DNA of 52,235 bases from Chitinophagales bacterium. GTDB taxonomy: Bacteria > Bacteroidota > Bacteroidia > Chitinophagales > Saprospiraceae. A program made the translations under genes and the position numbers. Shown here piece by piece: positions 25,413 through 32,921 of this stretch; positions within the stretch are counted from its first letter, which is position 1; each line of letters opens with the position of its first letter. The notes below the pieces were generated by a model, which saw nothing but the letters and a program-made list of their open reading frames with translations, was not told where the DNA came from and did not search any database. Where the stretch lies: positions 1 to 52,235 of the forward strand of contig JAAFIM010000023.1 of the NCBI GenBank assembly GCA_013297745.1. Reading direction: 5' to 3'.

Positions 25413-25423
25413 TTGGAAGTAGT

Positions 25424-26125
25424 TTATTTTTCTAAACAATAAATCGCATTTTCAATCTCTAATTTTAAAACCTCATCTTTGACGCGTAAAAGTGCTTTTT
25501 CTAAATGTGTTTTTTGAACCAGCAGCCAATCCAATAAGAAAAGCTTATCTTGAGCTGATAAATTAGCCAATTCGTGTTTACTTTTATTATTTTTTAGCTC
25601 TTCAAAATGAAAAGATATAAAGTTAATCAAATGTAATAAACTTACACTTTCCAGCTTTTCGCAATAATTTTGCCAAGTTGCCAATAAATAAGGCAGTTTT
25701 TGGGTAATTTGGCAAATGCCCACCAAACATTCTTCGCAAAAATAATCCGATTTTGTGTGTAGAAAATGCCACCAAGCGATTAGAAAATTATGCAAAGCAT
25801 TTTGTTCATCAACTGGCCAATTTTTCCAATCTGCCATCTCAAACTTACCAAACAGCACAAAAATCTGAATACTATTATTCGGAAAAGTCAAAACTTCTAA
25901 AATACGGGGCAGATAGAATTTAAAATTTTCAACTTTTCCCCAAGTTGTAATCGCCTTAAAAGCGTAAATACCAATAATACGGGTAGGAATTTCGCGCAAA
26001 GGTTTTGAATAGAGTTCAGCTTTCCATTCGCGACTAACTGTGATTTGGGCGTGCCACATTTGCGGGTCAAATTTATACTTAGAAAAAACGGTATAAAGCT
26101 GACTTATAGCATTTTGCATATCCAT
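25424..26125 (-). CDS. Hypothetical protein downstream of lpxD
   Basis: I start this 233-residue protein at the ATG at 26125 (MDMQNAISQLYTVFSKYKFD), 4 bases after the lpxD stop. A longer frame overlapping lpxD is possible but would begin inside it. The protein is helix-rich with many Trp, Phe and Tyr residues. It has no signal peptide or membrane segment. Cysteines cluster in YFCEECLVGICQ (about residues 136-147), which might bind metal. I recognise no family. It is the last gene of the operon before the 355-bp repeat. Confidence 0.7.
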   Translation of the reverse strand: MDMQNAISQLYTVFSKYKFDPQMWHAQITVSREWKAELYSKPLREIPTRIIGIYAFKAITTWGKVENFKFYLPRILEVLTFPNNSIQIFVLFGKFEMADWKNWPVDEQNALHNFLIAWWHFLHTKSDYFCEECLVGICQITQKLPYLLATWQNYCEKLESVSLLHLINFISFHFEELKNNKSKHELANLSAQDKLFLLDWLLVQKTHLEKALLRVKDEVLKLEIENAIYCLEK

Positions 26126-26129
26126 TATT

Positions 26130-27095
26130 CTAATCTTCCATATCCGAATACTCAGTCGTTCTATCAAAACGCTGCATAAAATCGGGCAATCGGCGCAAGG
26201 CTGCTATTTCGCGATAATGCACGCGCGACTCCAGCGCAGGCGAACCAAAATAAGTTTTGCCTCCAGCCAAAGATTTGGAAACTCCAGCTTGTGCCAAAAT
26301 AGTTGCGCCCTCTCCTATCACTACAGAATTGGAAACTCCAGCTTGTCCGTAAATGCTCACATAATCTTGAATAATCGCATTGCCAGAAATCCCAGCTTGC
26401 GCCGCTATGTAACAATGTCTGCCAATTTGTACGCCGTAAGCGATATGCACTTGATTATCAATTTTGGTAGCAAAACCAATTCGCGTTTCGCCCGTTATGC
26501 TCTTATCAATCGTACAATTAGAGCCAATTTCTACCTCGTCTTCTATCACCACCCGCCCCACAGAATGTAGCCGCTCTTGGGTTTTGTCCTTAAACCGTTT
26601 GTGGTAAAAAGCATCGCTGCCGATAGTAGAATTGGATTCTATAATCACATTATCGCCGATAGTTACCCCGCTACAAATCACCACATTAGCGCGAATAAGG
26701 CAATTTTTGCCAATTTGTACATCGTCGCCGATTACCGCGTTGGCTTCTATAATCGTATTTTCGCCAATCGTTGCGTTGGGGCTGATATTTGCCGTCATCG
26801 CTATAAAAGGGCTGAATACTTTGGCCAACAAATTGAAAGCCGCAAAAGGACTTTCTACCCAAATTAACGCTTTGTTTTCGGGATAATCCACCATTTTATC
26901 CACCAAAACTGCCGTAGCTTGCGAATAAACCCCCAAGTTGAGATATTTATCATCATCAATAAATATCAAACTGCCTTTTTTAACCCTTTGGATTTCATCC
27001 AAATGTTCTACAAGTAGCTGGTTGTCGCCCAAAACTGCTTTTGCGCCCACCAATTTGGCTATTTCTGCCACAGTTACTGCTTTTTTTAACTTCAT
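26130..27095 (-). CDS. LpxD-like UDP-acyl-glucosamine N-acyltransferase paralogue
   Basis: This 321-residue protein has an N-terminal uridine-binding domain (about 1-100) and a left-handed beta-helix of hexapeptide repeats (about 102-275: ISPNATIGENTIIEANAVIG and onward). A C-terminal helix carries SPALESRVHYREIAALRRLP. LpxD adds the N-linked 3-hydroxyacyl chain to the lipid A precursor. The segment around the catalytic base reads IDNQVHIAYGVQIG. The His of E. coli LpxD (IAHNV) is Tyr220 here, which is unusual and may mean altered activity. Bacteroidetes often carry a second LpxD copy; this may be it. A TATCTTTG box lies at 27148-27155. Confidence 0.85.
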   Translation of the reverse strand: MKLKKAVTVAEIAKLVGAKAVLGDNQLLVEHLDEIQRVKKGSLIFIDDDKYLNLGVYSQATAVLVDKMVDYPENKALIWVESPFAAFNLLAKVFSPFIAMTANISPNATIGENTIIEANAVIGDDVQIGKNCLIRANVVICSGVTIGDNVIIESNSTIGSDAFYHKRFKDKTQERLHSVGRVVIEDEVEIGSNCTIDKSITGETRIGFATKIDNQVHIAYGVQIGRHCYIAAQAGISGNAIIQDYVSIYGQAGVSNSVVIGEGATILAQAGVSKSLAGGKTYFGSPALESRVHYREIAALRRLPDFMQRFDRTTEYSDMED

Positions 27096-27147
27096 AGATT
27101 TTTTGCGTGTTTTGAAATTATAGGCAATAAAACGTTCGATTTCTACG

Positions 27148-27155
27148 CAAAGATA
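27148..27155 (-). promoter_or_regulatory. -7 promoter box of the lpxD operon
   Basis: TATCTTTG on the minus strand lies 53 bases upstream of the lpxD ATG. Confidence 0.55.
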
Positions 27156-27217
27156 AACAATAAAGTTGGCAAATTTGTTATTTTTATCCTAAAGTTTTGT
27201 AAAAAAATCATAAAATT

Positions 27218-27487
27218 ATGCTTAATCAAGAAGACATAGACAGAATTATAGAAATGGCGTGGGAAGACCGCACTCCGTTTGAAGCTATCAAATTTCAGTT
27301 TCAACTTGCTGAAAATGAGGTGATTGAATTGATGCGTCGCGAGCTAAAACCAGCCAGTTTTCGCCGTTGGCGCGAGCGCGCACACCAAGTTTCTATCAAA
27401 CACAGCCAAAAACGCAGCGAGGACGTGCAGCGGTTTAAATGCACAATGCAAAGAACAATCAGCTTTAATAAAATCAGCAAACGGTAA
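27218..27487 (+). CDS. TIGR03643/DUF2805 family protein
   Basis: This small basic protein has 89 residues. The sequence MLNQEDIDRIIEMAWEDRTP, then FEAIKFQFQLAENEVIELMR and ELKPASFRRWRERAHQ is the characteristic DUF2805 pattern: a helix-turn-helix-like motif ending in a conserved arginine/tryptophan patch. The function of the family is not known to me; the HTH-like layout and basic tail suggest nucleic-acid binding. It stands alone, divergent from lpxD. Confidence 0.88.
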   Translation: MLNQEDIDRIIEMAWEDRTPFEAIKFQFQLAENEVIELMRRELKPASFRRWRERAHQVSIKHSQKRSEDVQRFKCTMQRTISFNKISKR

Positions 27488-27517
27488 AAAGTTTTTCCCA
27501 CTTCGGAATAAAAAAAC

Positions 27518-27525
27518 TAATTTTG
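27518..27525 (+). promoter_or_regulatory. -7 promoter box of the RemB/Wzi-like gene
   Basis: TAATTTTG lies 34 bases upstream of the ATG at 27560. Confidence 0.5.
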
Positions 27526-27559
27526 CGCTTCATATTTTTTCAAACAGCGCATTTTTACG

Positions 27560-29227
27560 ATGAAATACTTTTTTGCGAGTTTTTTACTATTTAGCAATTG
27601 CTGGCTCAACGCCCAATCTTATACCAATCTGCAAATTGGCGACCTTTCCGAGCAAATTATAGACCGCGAGCAGATTTTAGAAAATAATTTCAAACATTTG
27701 CACAGTAGCATAAAGCCGCTGATGCGGAACGAAGTTTGCCAATTTTTTAGCCCCGACAGTAGCCAAGTTCAAATTTTGTTGTTGAAAGCTCAAAACGATT
27801 ATGTGGAAAACGACAACAGCGAATTTTTTGCCTACAAATACTCCAAAAAGCCCTTTTTAAAGCATTTCTACAAACGCCCCGCGCATTTGTACCAATATGA
27901 GAGCGAAAATTTTAGCTTTTCGGTCAATCCTATGCTCAATTTGGAAGCGGGCGCGTACAACAACGGCGACAGTAGTCAGTTGATTTACAGCAATATGCGC
28001 GGCTTGAACGTGCGCGGAGATGTGGCCAAAAAAGTATATTTCTACACAGATTTGCAAGAAACGCAGGTTATTCTGCCCGAATATGTTAGCAATTTTGTAG
28101 ATAGCAACAACGCTGTGCCCAATGCTGGTTTTTACAAACCTTTTAGCTCTCGTTTTGCGCCGAATCGCGGTGGTTATGATTATCTGTTGGCTACAGGTTA
28201 TATTAGTTTTAACGCGGCTAAAATCATCAATTTTCAGTTTGGCAACGGGCGGAATTTTATCGGCGACGGTGAGCGTTCCTTGTTATTATCCAATTTTTCC
28301 AATAATTATAACTACTTAAAAATCAACACGCGGCATAAGTTTTTTCAATACCAAAACTTGTTCTGTGAGTTGGCAGGCGACCATCTGCCCGTGGCCAATA
28401 TCCGTGTGCCGCGCAAGTATTTGGCTGCGCACTATTTGAGTTTGAATTTGCGCAAAAACTTACAAATTGGGTTTTACGAGGCTATAGTTTTTGGGGGTAG
28501 AAATAATTTTGAATTGGGTTATCTCAACCCCGTTATTTTCTACAGAGCTGTAGAACAGGGTTTGGGTTCGCCCGACAACGCGATTATTGCCACCACGATA
28601 AAATATAATTTCCTTAATCGCTTTTCTGTCTATGGGCAATTGGTTTTGGACGAGTTTGTATTCAATGAACTATTTGTCAATCGGCAAAATTGGTGGGGGA
28701 ATAAATTTGGCTATCAACTCGGTGCAAAATATATCAACGCTTTTGGGGTCAAAAATTTGGATTTGCAAGCCGAACACAACCGCGTGCGCCCTTACACCTA
28801 CACGTTCAAAGACAGCACGGCGAATTTTACCCATTACAACCAACCTTTGGCGCATCCATTGGGCGCAAATTTTACCGAAAACATACTCATTGCGCGCTAT
28901 TCTATCAATTTTAAATGGCGGTTGGAAGCCAAAGCCTTTTTCATCACTCAAGGCGTTGATACAGCCAGCAGCAATTGGGGCGGCAATTTGCACCCGTCTT
29001 ATATTAGCCGCCAGCAAGAATATAACAACCTTCAAAATCAAGGGGTTAAGCAACAAACAATGCTCTTGAGTTTGGGCGCGAGTTATATGATAAAACACAA
29101 CTTACAAGCGCATTTATACCTTTTATACAGAAATCAAACCAACGAACTGTTAACCGAACCGCAAAAAATAGTTTTGGTTAAGGCTGGTATTCGCTATAAT
29201 TTTGTCGCGCCCAAGTATGATTTTTAG
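27560..29227 (+). CDS. Outer-membrane beta-barrel protein, RemB/Wzi-like
   Basis: This 555-residue exported protein has a signal peptide (MKYFFASFLLFSNCWLNAQS). The mature part is a series of amphipathic strands. It carries IINFQFGNGRNFIGDGERSLLLSNFSNNY (about 223-251), then KYLAAHYLSLNLRKNLQIGFYEAIVF and ELGYLNPVIFYRAVEQGLGS (about 317-336). These segments resemble the gliding-motility/capsule-related RemB and Wzi families of Bacteroidetes. The last residues (GIRYNFVAPKYDF) end on an aromatic, as expected for an outer-membrane barrel. Its stop codon TAG is the first part of an 8-bp repeat array. Confidence 0.72.
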   Translation: MKYFFASFLLFSNCWLNAQSYTNLQIGDLSEQIIDREQILENNFKHLHSSIKPLMRNEVCQFFSPDSSQVQILLLKAQNDYVENDNSEFFAYKYSKKPFLKHFYKRPAHLYQYESENFSFSVNPMLNLEAGAYNNGDSSQLIYSNMRGLNVRGDVAKKVYFYTDLQETQVILPEYVSNFVDSNNAVPNAGFYKPFSSRFAPNRGGYDYLLATGYISFNAAKIINFQFGNGRNFIGDGERSLLLSNFSNNYNYLKINTRHKFFQYQNLFCELAGDHLPVANIRVPRKYLAAHYLSLNLRKNLQIGFYEAIVFGGRNNFELGYLNPVIFYRAVEQGLGSPDNAIIATTIKYNFLNRFSVYGQLVLDEFVFNELFVNRQNWWGNKFGYQLGAKYINAFGVKNLDLQAEHNRVRPYTYTFKDSTANFTHYNQPLAHPLGANFTENILIARYSINFKWRLEAKAFFITQGVDTASSNWGGNLHPSYISRQQEYNNLQNQGVKQQTMLLSLGASYMIKHNLQAHLYLLYRNQTNELLTEPQKIVLVKAGIRYNFVAPKYDF

Positions 29228-29505
29228 GATTTGAGGACGTTAGGATTTGAGGACGTTAGGACACTAAGACTTTAGGATGTTAAGATTTTAGGACTTTAGG
29301 ATGCTAAGACTTTAAGATGCTAAGATTTTAGGATATTAAGACGCTAAGACTTTAGGATGCTAAGATTTTTAGACCTTAACTTCCTAATATCTTAAAATCC
29401 TCCAATCCTAACTTCCTCATATCCTAAAATCCTAACTTCCTAATATCTTAAAATCCTCCAATCCTAACTTCCTCATATCCTCCAATCCTAACTTCCTCAT
29501 ATCCC
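29226..29505. repeat. 280-bp array of 35 degenerate octamers filling a convergent intergenic gap
   Basis: From base 29226 to 29505 the sequence can be cut into exactly 35 units of 8 bp. Units 1-18 follow AGGAYRYT/AAGAYNYT (such as AGGATGCT, AAGACTTT); units 20-35 follow the reverse-complement type (AACTTCCT, CATATCCT, CCAATCCT). The switch is at about 29370-29377. The array begins at the second base of the TAG stop of the plus-strand gene and ends one base before the TTA (TAA on the minus strand) stop of the next gene. It can fold into long imperfect hairpins and may act as terminator. Confidence 0.9.
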
Positions 29506-30543
29506 TTAAAAACTAATCAAGCCATCAATTACAGAACCCAACAGCGATTTTTTGAACGAATAGAACAAAGAAATTCCCCCATAAAAGGTTGGATTAAGTG
29601 TGGGTTTATAAAAATTATCGGAATTTCTACCCAACTGCAAGCGGCGATAAGGCAATACGCCCCCTTCTAAATACAATTTGGTTTGTTTGCCAATTTTGAA
29701 GTTGAAAACGCCACTCACTCTAAGCTGAAAACCAGAATAAAAACTGCGCGTATAATCTGTAGCGTTGGCTTGTTGGTAACCAAACCCGTTGCTAAAACCA
29801 GCCAAACCCGTAACAAAATCAAATTTGGTCTTTTTGCTCATCTGCCAGCCCAAGCGCATCTGCAAAGGCAAGGTGATATTCAACCATAATTTTTTCATCA
29901 GATTGGCTTCTATCCCGAAAAAGGGTGCGGGCAAAACTCTCCCGTTATTGTAACTCAACACAGCCCCATAATACCAATAATAAATCACCCGATTGATATG
30001 CGCCACGCCTATAGCTGCGGTAAAATTGGGGCTTATCTGCCGTATAGAATTTCTATCTTCCATAAAAGATACGTTGGCCGAATAGAATAAAATCCTAAAT
30101 TTTCGCAACAAATGCAAACCCGTAATCCCCGTAGAAAGTCCGAAAGTGGTTTCATTAGGTCTTGGGTTGAAATTCAAACTATCTTTGGGCATATAATCGG
30201 CTTGAAACACTTGCGGGCGTACATTCCAAAAAATTTGATACATCTTCACCCGCGCCACATCGCCAATATCTTTTAGCCGCAACTGTCTCCAGTTTTTCAA
30301 CTTGTCTATAGCATTGAGCCAATCCACTTTGACGCCCAACTTGCTCTTAATCGGCACGATAAGATTGAAATTAGCGCGTGTGTAACCGAACTTATCGCTG
30401 TTGCCGCCCAAAAAGTCCCCTCCCGAAGCGGGCGCATACTCCATATTTAAGCGCACACTAGGCTGGAAAATTTGGTTGAAAATAAACGCTTGACCATTCA
30501 TTTGATTAGCCAAAAGCAAACAAAAACATAAAATTTTGTACAT
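29506..30543 (-). CDS. Outer-membrane beta-barrel protein of unknown function
   Basis: This 345-residue protein has a signal peptide (MYKILCFCLLLANQMNGQA). It continues as alternating strands, with segments such as FGYTRANFNLIVPIKSKLGV and TKFDFVTGLAGFSNGFGYQQ. The C-terminus ends GLISF with a terminal Phe. The layout resembles DUF6268-type barrels, but this is only an impression. It converges with the RemB/Wzi-like gene across the octamer array. No neighbour suggests a function. Confidence 0.7.
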   Translation of the reverse strand: MYKILCFCLLLANQMNGQAFIFNQIFQPSVRLNMEYAPASGGDFLGGNSDKFGYTRANFNLIVPIKSKLGVKVDWLNAIDKLKNWRQLRLKDIGDVARVKMYQIFWNVRPQVFQADYMPKDSLNFNPRPNETTFGLSTGITGLHLLRKFRILFYSANVSFMEDRNSIRQISPNFTAAIGVAHINRVIYYWYYGAVLSYNNGRVLPAPFFGIEANLMKKLWLNITLPLQMRLGWQMSKKTKFDFVTGLAGFSNGFGYQQANATDYTRSFYSGFQLRVSGVFNFKIGKQTKLYLEGGVLPYRRLQLGRNSDNFYKPTLNPTFYGGISLFYSFKKSLLGSVIDGLISF

Positions 30544-30623
30544 AAAAAACCGTTTTTAATCAATAAAGTAAAAATAAACAGCAAAATTAACCTCTTTTTG
30601 GTATTGCTATAAGAAATATATCG

Positions 30624-30631
30624 TATTTTTG
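30624..30631 (+). promoter_or_regulatory. -7 promoter box of the ParA/DUF262/HEPN operon
   Basis: TATTTTTG lies 16 bases before the ATG at 30647. A TTTG lies 23 bases upstream of it (within CTCTTTTTGG). It is the only promoter I see before the six-gene unit. Confidence 0.55.
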
Positions 30632-30646
30632 CAAAAAAATTAAATA

Positions 30647-30874
30647 ATGCCCACCATTCAAACAATAGACGGGATAAAAATTAACATCTACTTCAATGAC
30701 CATAACCCCCCACATTTTCACGCAGAGATAAACGGCGAAGAAGAATTGATAAAGATAGAAAATTTAGAAACGCTCAAGGGTGGTATTCCCAAAACAAAGA
30801 GAAAAAAAGTTACGTTGTGGGCAGCAACAAATCAACAATTTTTATGGGAAAAATGGAACGAATTTAACCCATAA
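30647..30874 (+). CDS. DUF4160 domain protein
   Basis: This 75-residue protein starts MPTIQTIDGIKINIYFNDHN and continues with PPHFHAEINGEE (residues 21-32), the diagnostic DUF4160 pattern (D-H-x-P-P-H-F-H). DUF4160 genes are regularly found next to DUF2442 genes, as here 31 bp downstream, and the pair is suspected to be a toxin-antitoxin-like or regulatory module; that is general knowledge and not proven here. It is the first of six closely spaced same-strand genes. Confidence 0.88.
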   Translation: MPTIQTIDGIKINIYFNDHNPPHFHAEINGEEELIKIENLETLKGGIPKTKRKKVTLWAATNQQFLWEKWNEFNP

Positions 30875-30905
30875 CACATTTAACGCTCAATAAAATTAAC
30901 TGCTT

Positions 30906-31463
30906 ATGAAAACTTTTAAAATTATCAAAATTCTTGAGATAGACGGTTACACATTGCATTGCTTATTCAGTAATCAAGAAATCAAACGCTTAGATTTTCA
31001 GGACATTTTCAAAACTTGGAACATTAGCCCCACGCATATAGCATATCCACTCACTCAAAACTTAAGCAAGTTTAAAACCGTACAATTAACCGATAATAGC
31101 CTATCTTGGCCAGAAATTGGTATCAATAGCAAAGACGAAAATGGAAATAATGTATTTTATCCCTATGAAATAGACCCTTTTGTGCTGTATGAATTGGGGA
31201 AACCACCCGTTTTATCCGAATTTAAACGCAGTTTGATAGATAAAATTGATTATTTTCAAAATGAAGTACTAAAATTCATCGTCCAGCAAATCGCTACCAC
31301 TCCCAGCCAAATAAAAGCTAATCTAAAAATAGGCTATACCACCATAACCCGCTACCTCAAGCAGTTCAAGCAAGCCAATTTAGTTACTTGTTTCAAAACG
31401 GGCAAACATAGTTTTTACAGCATTAACTTCACCGAACTTGCTAAAAGGAAAACTTTAGCCTAA
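30906..31463 (+). CDS. DUF2442 domain fused to a winged-helix DNA-binding domain
   Basis: This is a 185-residue two-domain protein. Residues 1-100 match DUF2442 (DGYTLHCLFSNQEIKRLDFQ, TVQLTDNSLSWPEIGI). Residues about 105-178 form a helix-turn-helix with a wing: VQQIATTPSQIKANLKIGYT, TITRYLKQFKQANLV and FKTGKHSFYSINF. The latter resembles ArsR/MarR-type winged helices. DUF2442 proteins are usually only the first domain, about 80-100 residues, so the fusion gives the DUF4160/DUF2442 pair a DNA-binding arm. It may be the operon's regulator. The next gene, parA-like, starts 38 bp downstream. Confidence 0.78.
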   Translation: MKTFKIIKILEIDGYTLHCLFSNQEIKRLDFQDIFKTWNISPTHIAYPLTQNLSKFKTVQLTDNSLSWPEIGINSKDENGNNVFYPYEIDPFVLYELGKPPVLSEFKRSLIDKIDYFQNEVLKFIVQQIATTPSQIKANLKIGYTTITRYLKQFKQANLVTCFKTGKHSFYSINFTELAKRKTLA

Positions 31464-31501
31464 TTTTTCAAAACATCTCATTCAAAACATCTAATTTTCA
31501 A

Positions 31502-32305
31502 ATGAGCCTTATCATATCCTTACTCAATCATAAAGGCGGCGTGGGCAAAACCACCAGCACCATCAATATAGGCGCAGCCTTAGTAGAACTCGGCAAACGG
31601 GTGCTATTGTTAGACTTAGACCCTCAAGCCAATCTCACCGTTTCTTTGGGTATCCCCCGCCAGAAAGTAACCATTTATGAGAATATGCGCGGCGAAGCAG
31701 AGATTAGCCCTTATCAAGTTAAGGAAAACTTGCACGTCGTAACTTCTACTTTGGACTTGTCGGGTGCAGAGATGGAATTGATTAACGAAGCTGGACGCGA
31801 ATTTATTTTACGCGAACTGTTCCAACCTATAGCGCACGACTACGATTATATCATTATTGACTGCCCGCCCTCGTTGGGTTTGCTTACGCTAAATGCCCTA
31901 ACAGCAAGTCATTACGTGCTTATTCCTATGCAAACCGAGTTCTTAGCGTTGCAAGGTTTGGCAAAAATAAAACAAATTGTGGATAAAGTACGCTTCCGCC
32001 TCAACAAAAAACTACAAATTGGGGGCGTATTGGCTACTATGTACGATAGCCGCAAGGTTTTGAACCGAGATATATTGGGAACTATCCAAAAATACTTCGG
32101 CGATAAAGTATTTCAAACCCTCATCCGCGACAACGTTTCCTTAGCTGAAGCCCCTGCACGCCACCAAGATATTTTCGCTTACAACGATAAAAGCAACGGC
32201 GCAGAAGATTATCTAAGTTTAGCCAAAGAGATTTTAGCGCGCTTTGAAAATGCTCCTCAACCGCTACCCAGCCCCCAAACTGAAACCCAACTCAACGAAG
32301 AATAA
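31502..32305 (+). CDS. ParA family ATPase
   Basis: This is a 267-residue Walker-type ATPase of the ParA/Soj class. It has a deviant Walker A KGGVGKTT (residues 11-18), the A' motif DLDPQAN (about 39-45), Walker B YIIIDCPPSLG (about 118-128) and a final RDNVSLAEAPARHQDIFAYN segment typical of chromosomal ParA. It has no N-terminal HTH. ParA proteins move or position DNA, or large complexes, in partnership with a ParB-like or small DNA-binding adaptor. The gene after it encodes a ribbon-helix-helix protein, and no parB is beside it. Because it sits with DUF262 and HEPN genes, this copy may not be the chromosome-segregation ParA. Confidence 0.93.
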   Translation: MSLIISLLNHKGGVGKTTSTINIGAALVELGKRVLLLDLDPQANLTVSLGIPRQKVTIYENMRGEAEISPYQVKENLHVVTSTLDLSGAEMELINEAGREFILRELFQPIAHDYDYIIIDCPPSLGLLTLNALTASHYVLIPMQTEFLALQGLAKIKQIVDKVRFRLNKKLQIGGVLATMYDSRKVLNRDILGTIQKYFGDKVFQTLIRDNVSLAEAPARHQDIFAYNDKSNGAEDYLSLAKEILARFENAPQPLPSPQTETQLNEE

Positions 32306-32339
32306 TCCTTATCCTCACCCGTTTTAACCCAACCCAAAT

Positions 32340-32912
32340 ATGAAAGGGCAAAAAAAAGGCAAAAAAACATTTTCAGACGGGCTAGAAGAAATTTTGCATC
32401 ACACACTTTTTGAAGACAACTTGCACGACAAACCCTCTATGTTTGAACTTGTGCCTCCTCCTGTTGTCCTCTCTACGCAATCTACCGCCCCACCACAAGA
32501 CAACAAAATAGTCAAAAATACAAAAAAGAACAAATCTTTTGCCGACAACTTAGAAGACTTTTTCAAACACTCCATAGACGAAGGTTTTGATAGCCAAATC
32601 GTTAGCATCAAACGCAACATTATCCGCAACGATGAACGCCCTGCTATAGGTATTGACGTATTGCTACAAAAAACTTTGGTAGAAGAAGAACAAACTCCCA
32701 ACCATCAACAGCGCATTACCTTTGTTTTGGATACGCCCAAAATAGAACAACTCAAAAATATAGCCAGAGTAGAACAAAAACCGCTTAATTCTGTGCTGCT
32801 GGAATTGATAGAAATGTATCTTACCACTCGTCCCGTACCAAAATCACAGGAAAAAACTGCCGCTTTGCCCAAAACCAATAGCAGCAAAACCCGCAAAACT
32901 AAAAAAGTATAA
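32340..32912 (+). CDS. Ribbon-helix-helix protein with repeated acidic motifs (ParA partner candidate)
   Basis: This 190-residue protein has three related short segments. Residues 9-26 (KTFSDGLEEILHHTLFED) and 65-82 (KSFADNLEDFFKHSIDEG) align closely, and 101-117 (IDVLLQKTLVEEE) is a weaker copy. A ribbon-helix-helix-like domain lies at about 125-162: strand RITFVLDTPK, then two helices IEQLKNIARVEQ and PLNSVLLELIEMYL. A basic tail ends SSKTRKTKKV. The position 34 bp after parA resembles ParA with a small DNA-binding adaptor (ParG or centromere-binding type). The repeated motifs may be ParA-contacting peptides. No family match is known to me. Confidence 0.75.
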   Translation: MKGQKKGKKTFSDGLEEILHHTLFEDNLHDKPSMFELVPPPVVLSTQSTAPPQDNKIVKNTKKNKSFADNLEDFFKHSIDEGFDSQIVSIKRNIIRNDERPAIGIDVLLQKTLVEEEQTPNHQQRITFVLDTPKIEQLKNIARVEQKPLNSVLLELIEMYLTTRPVPKSQEKTAALPKTNSSKTRKTKKV

Positions 32913-32921
32913 TCCCTCGTT

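Noticed and set aside
29226-29505. Possible CRISPR or coding repeat in the octamer array
   Set aside because: The units have no spacers, and stop codons occur frequently in all frames.
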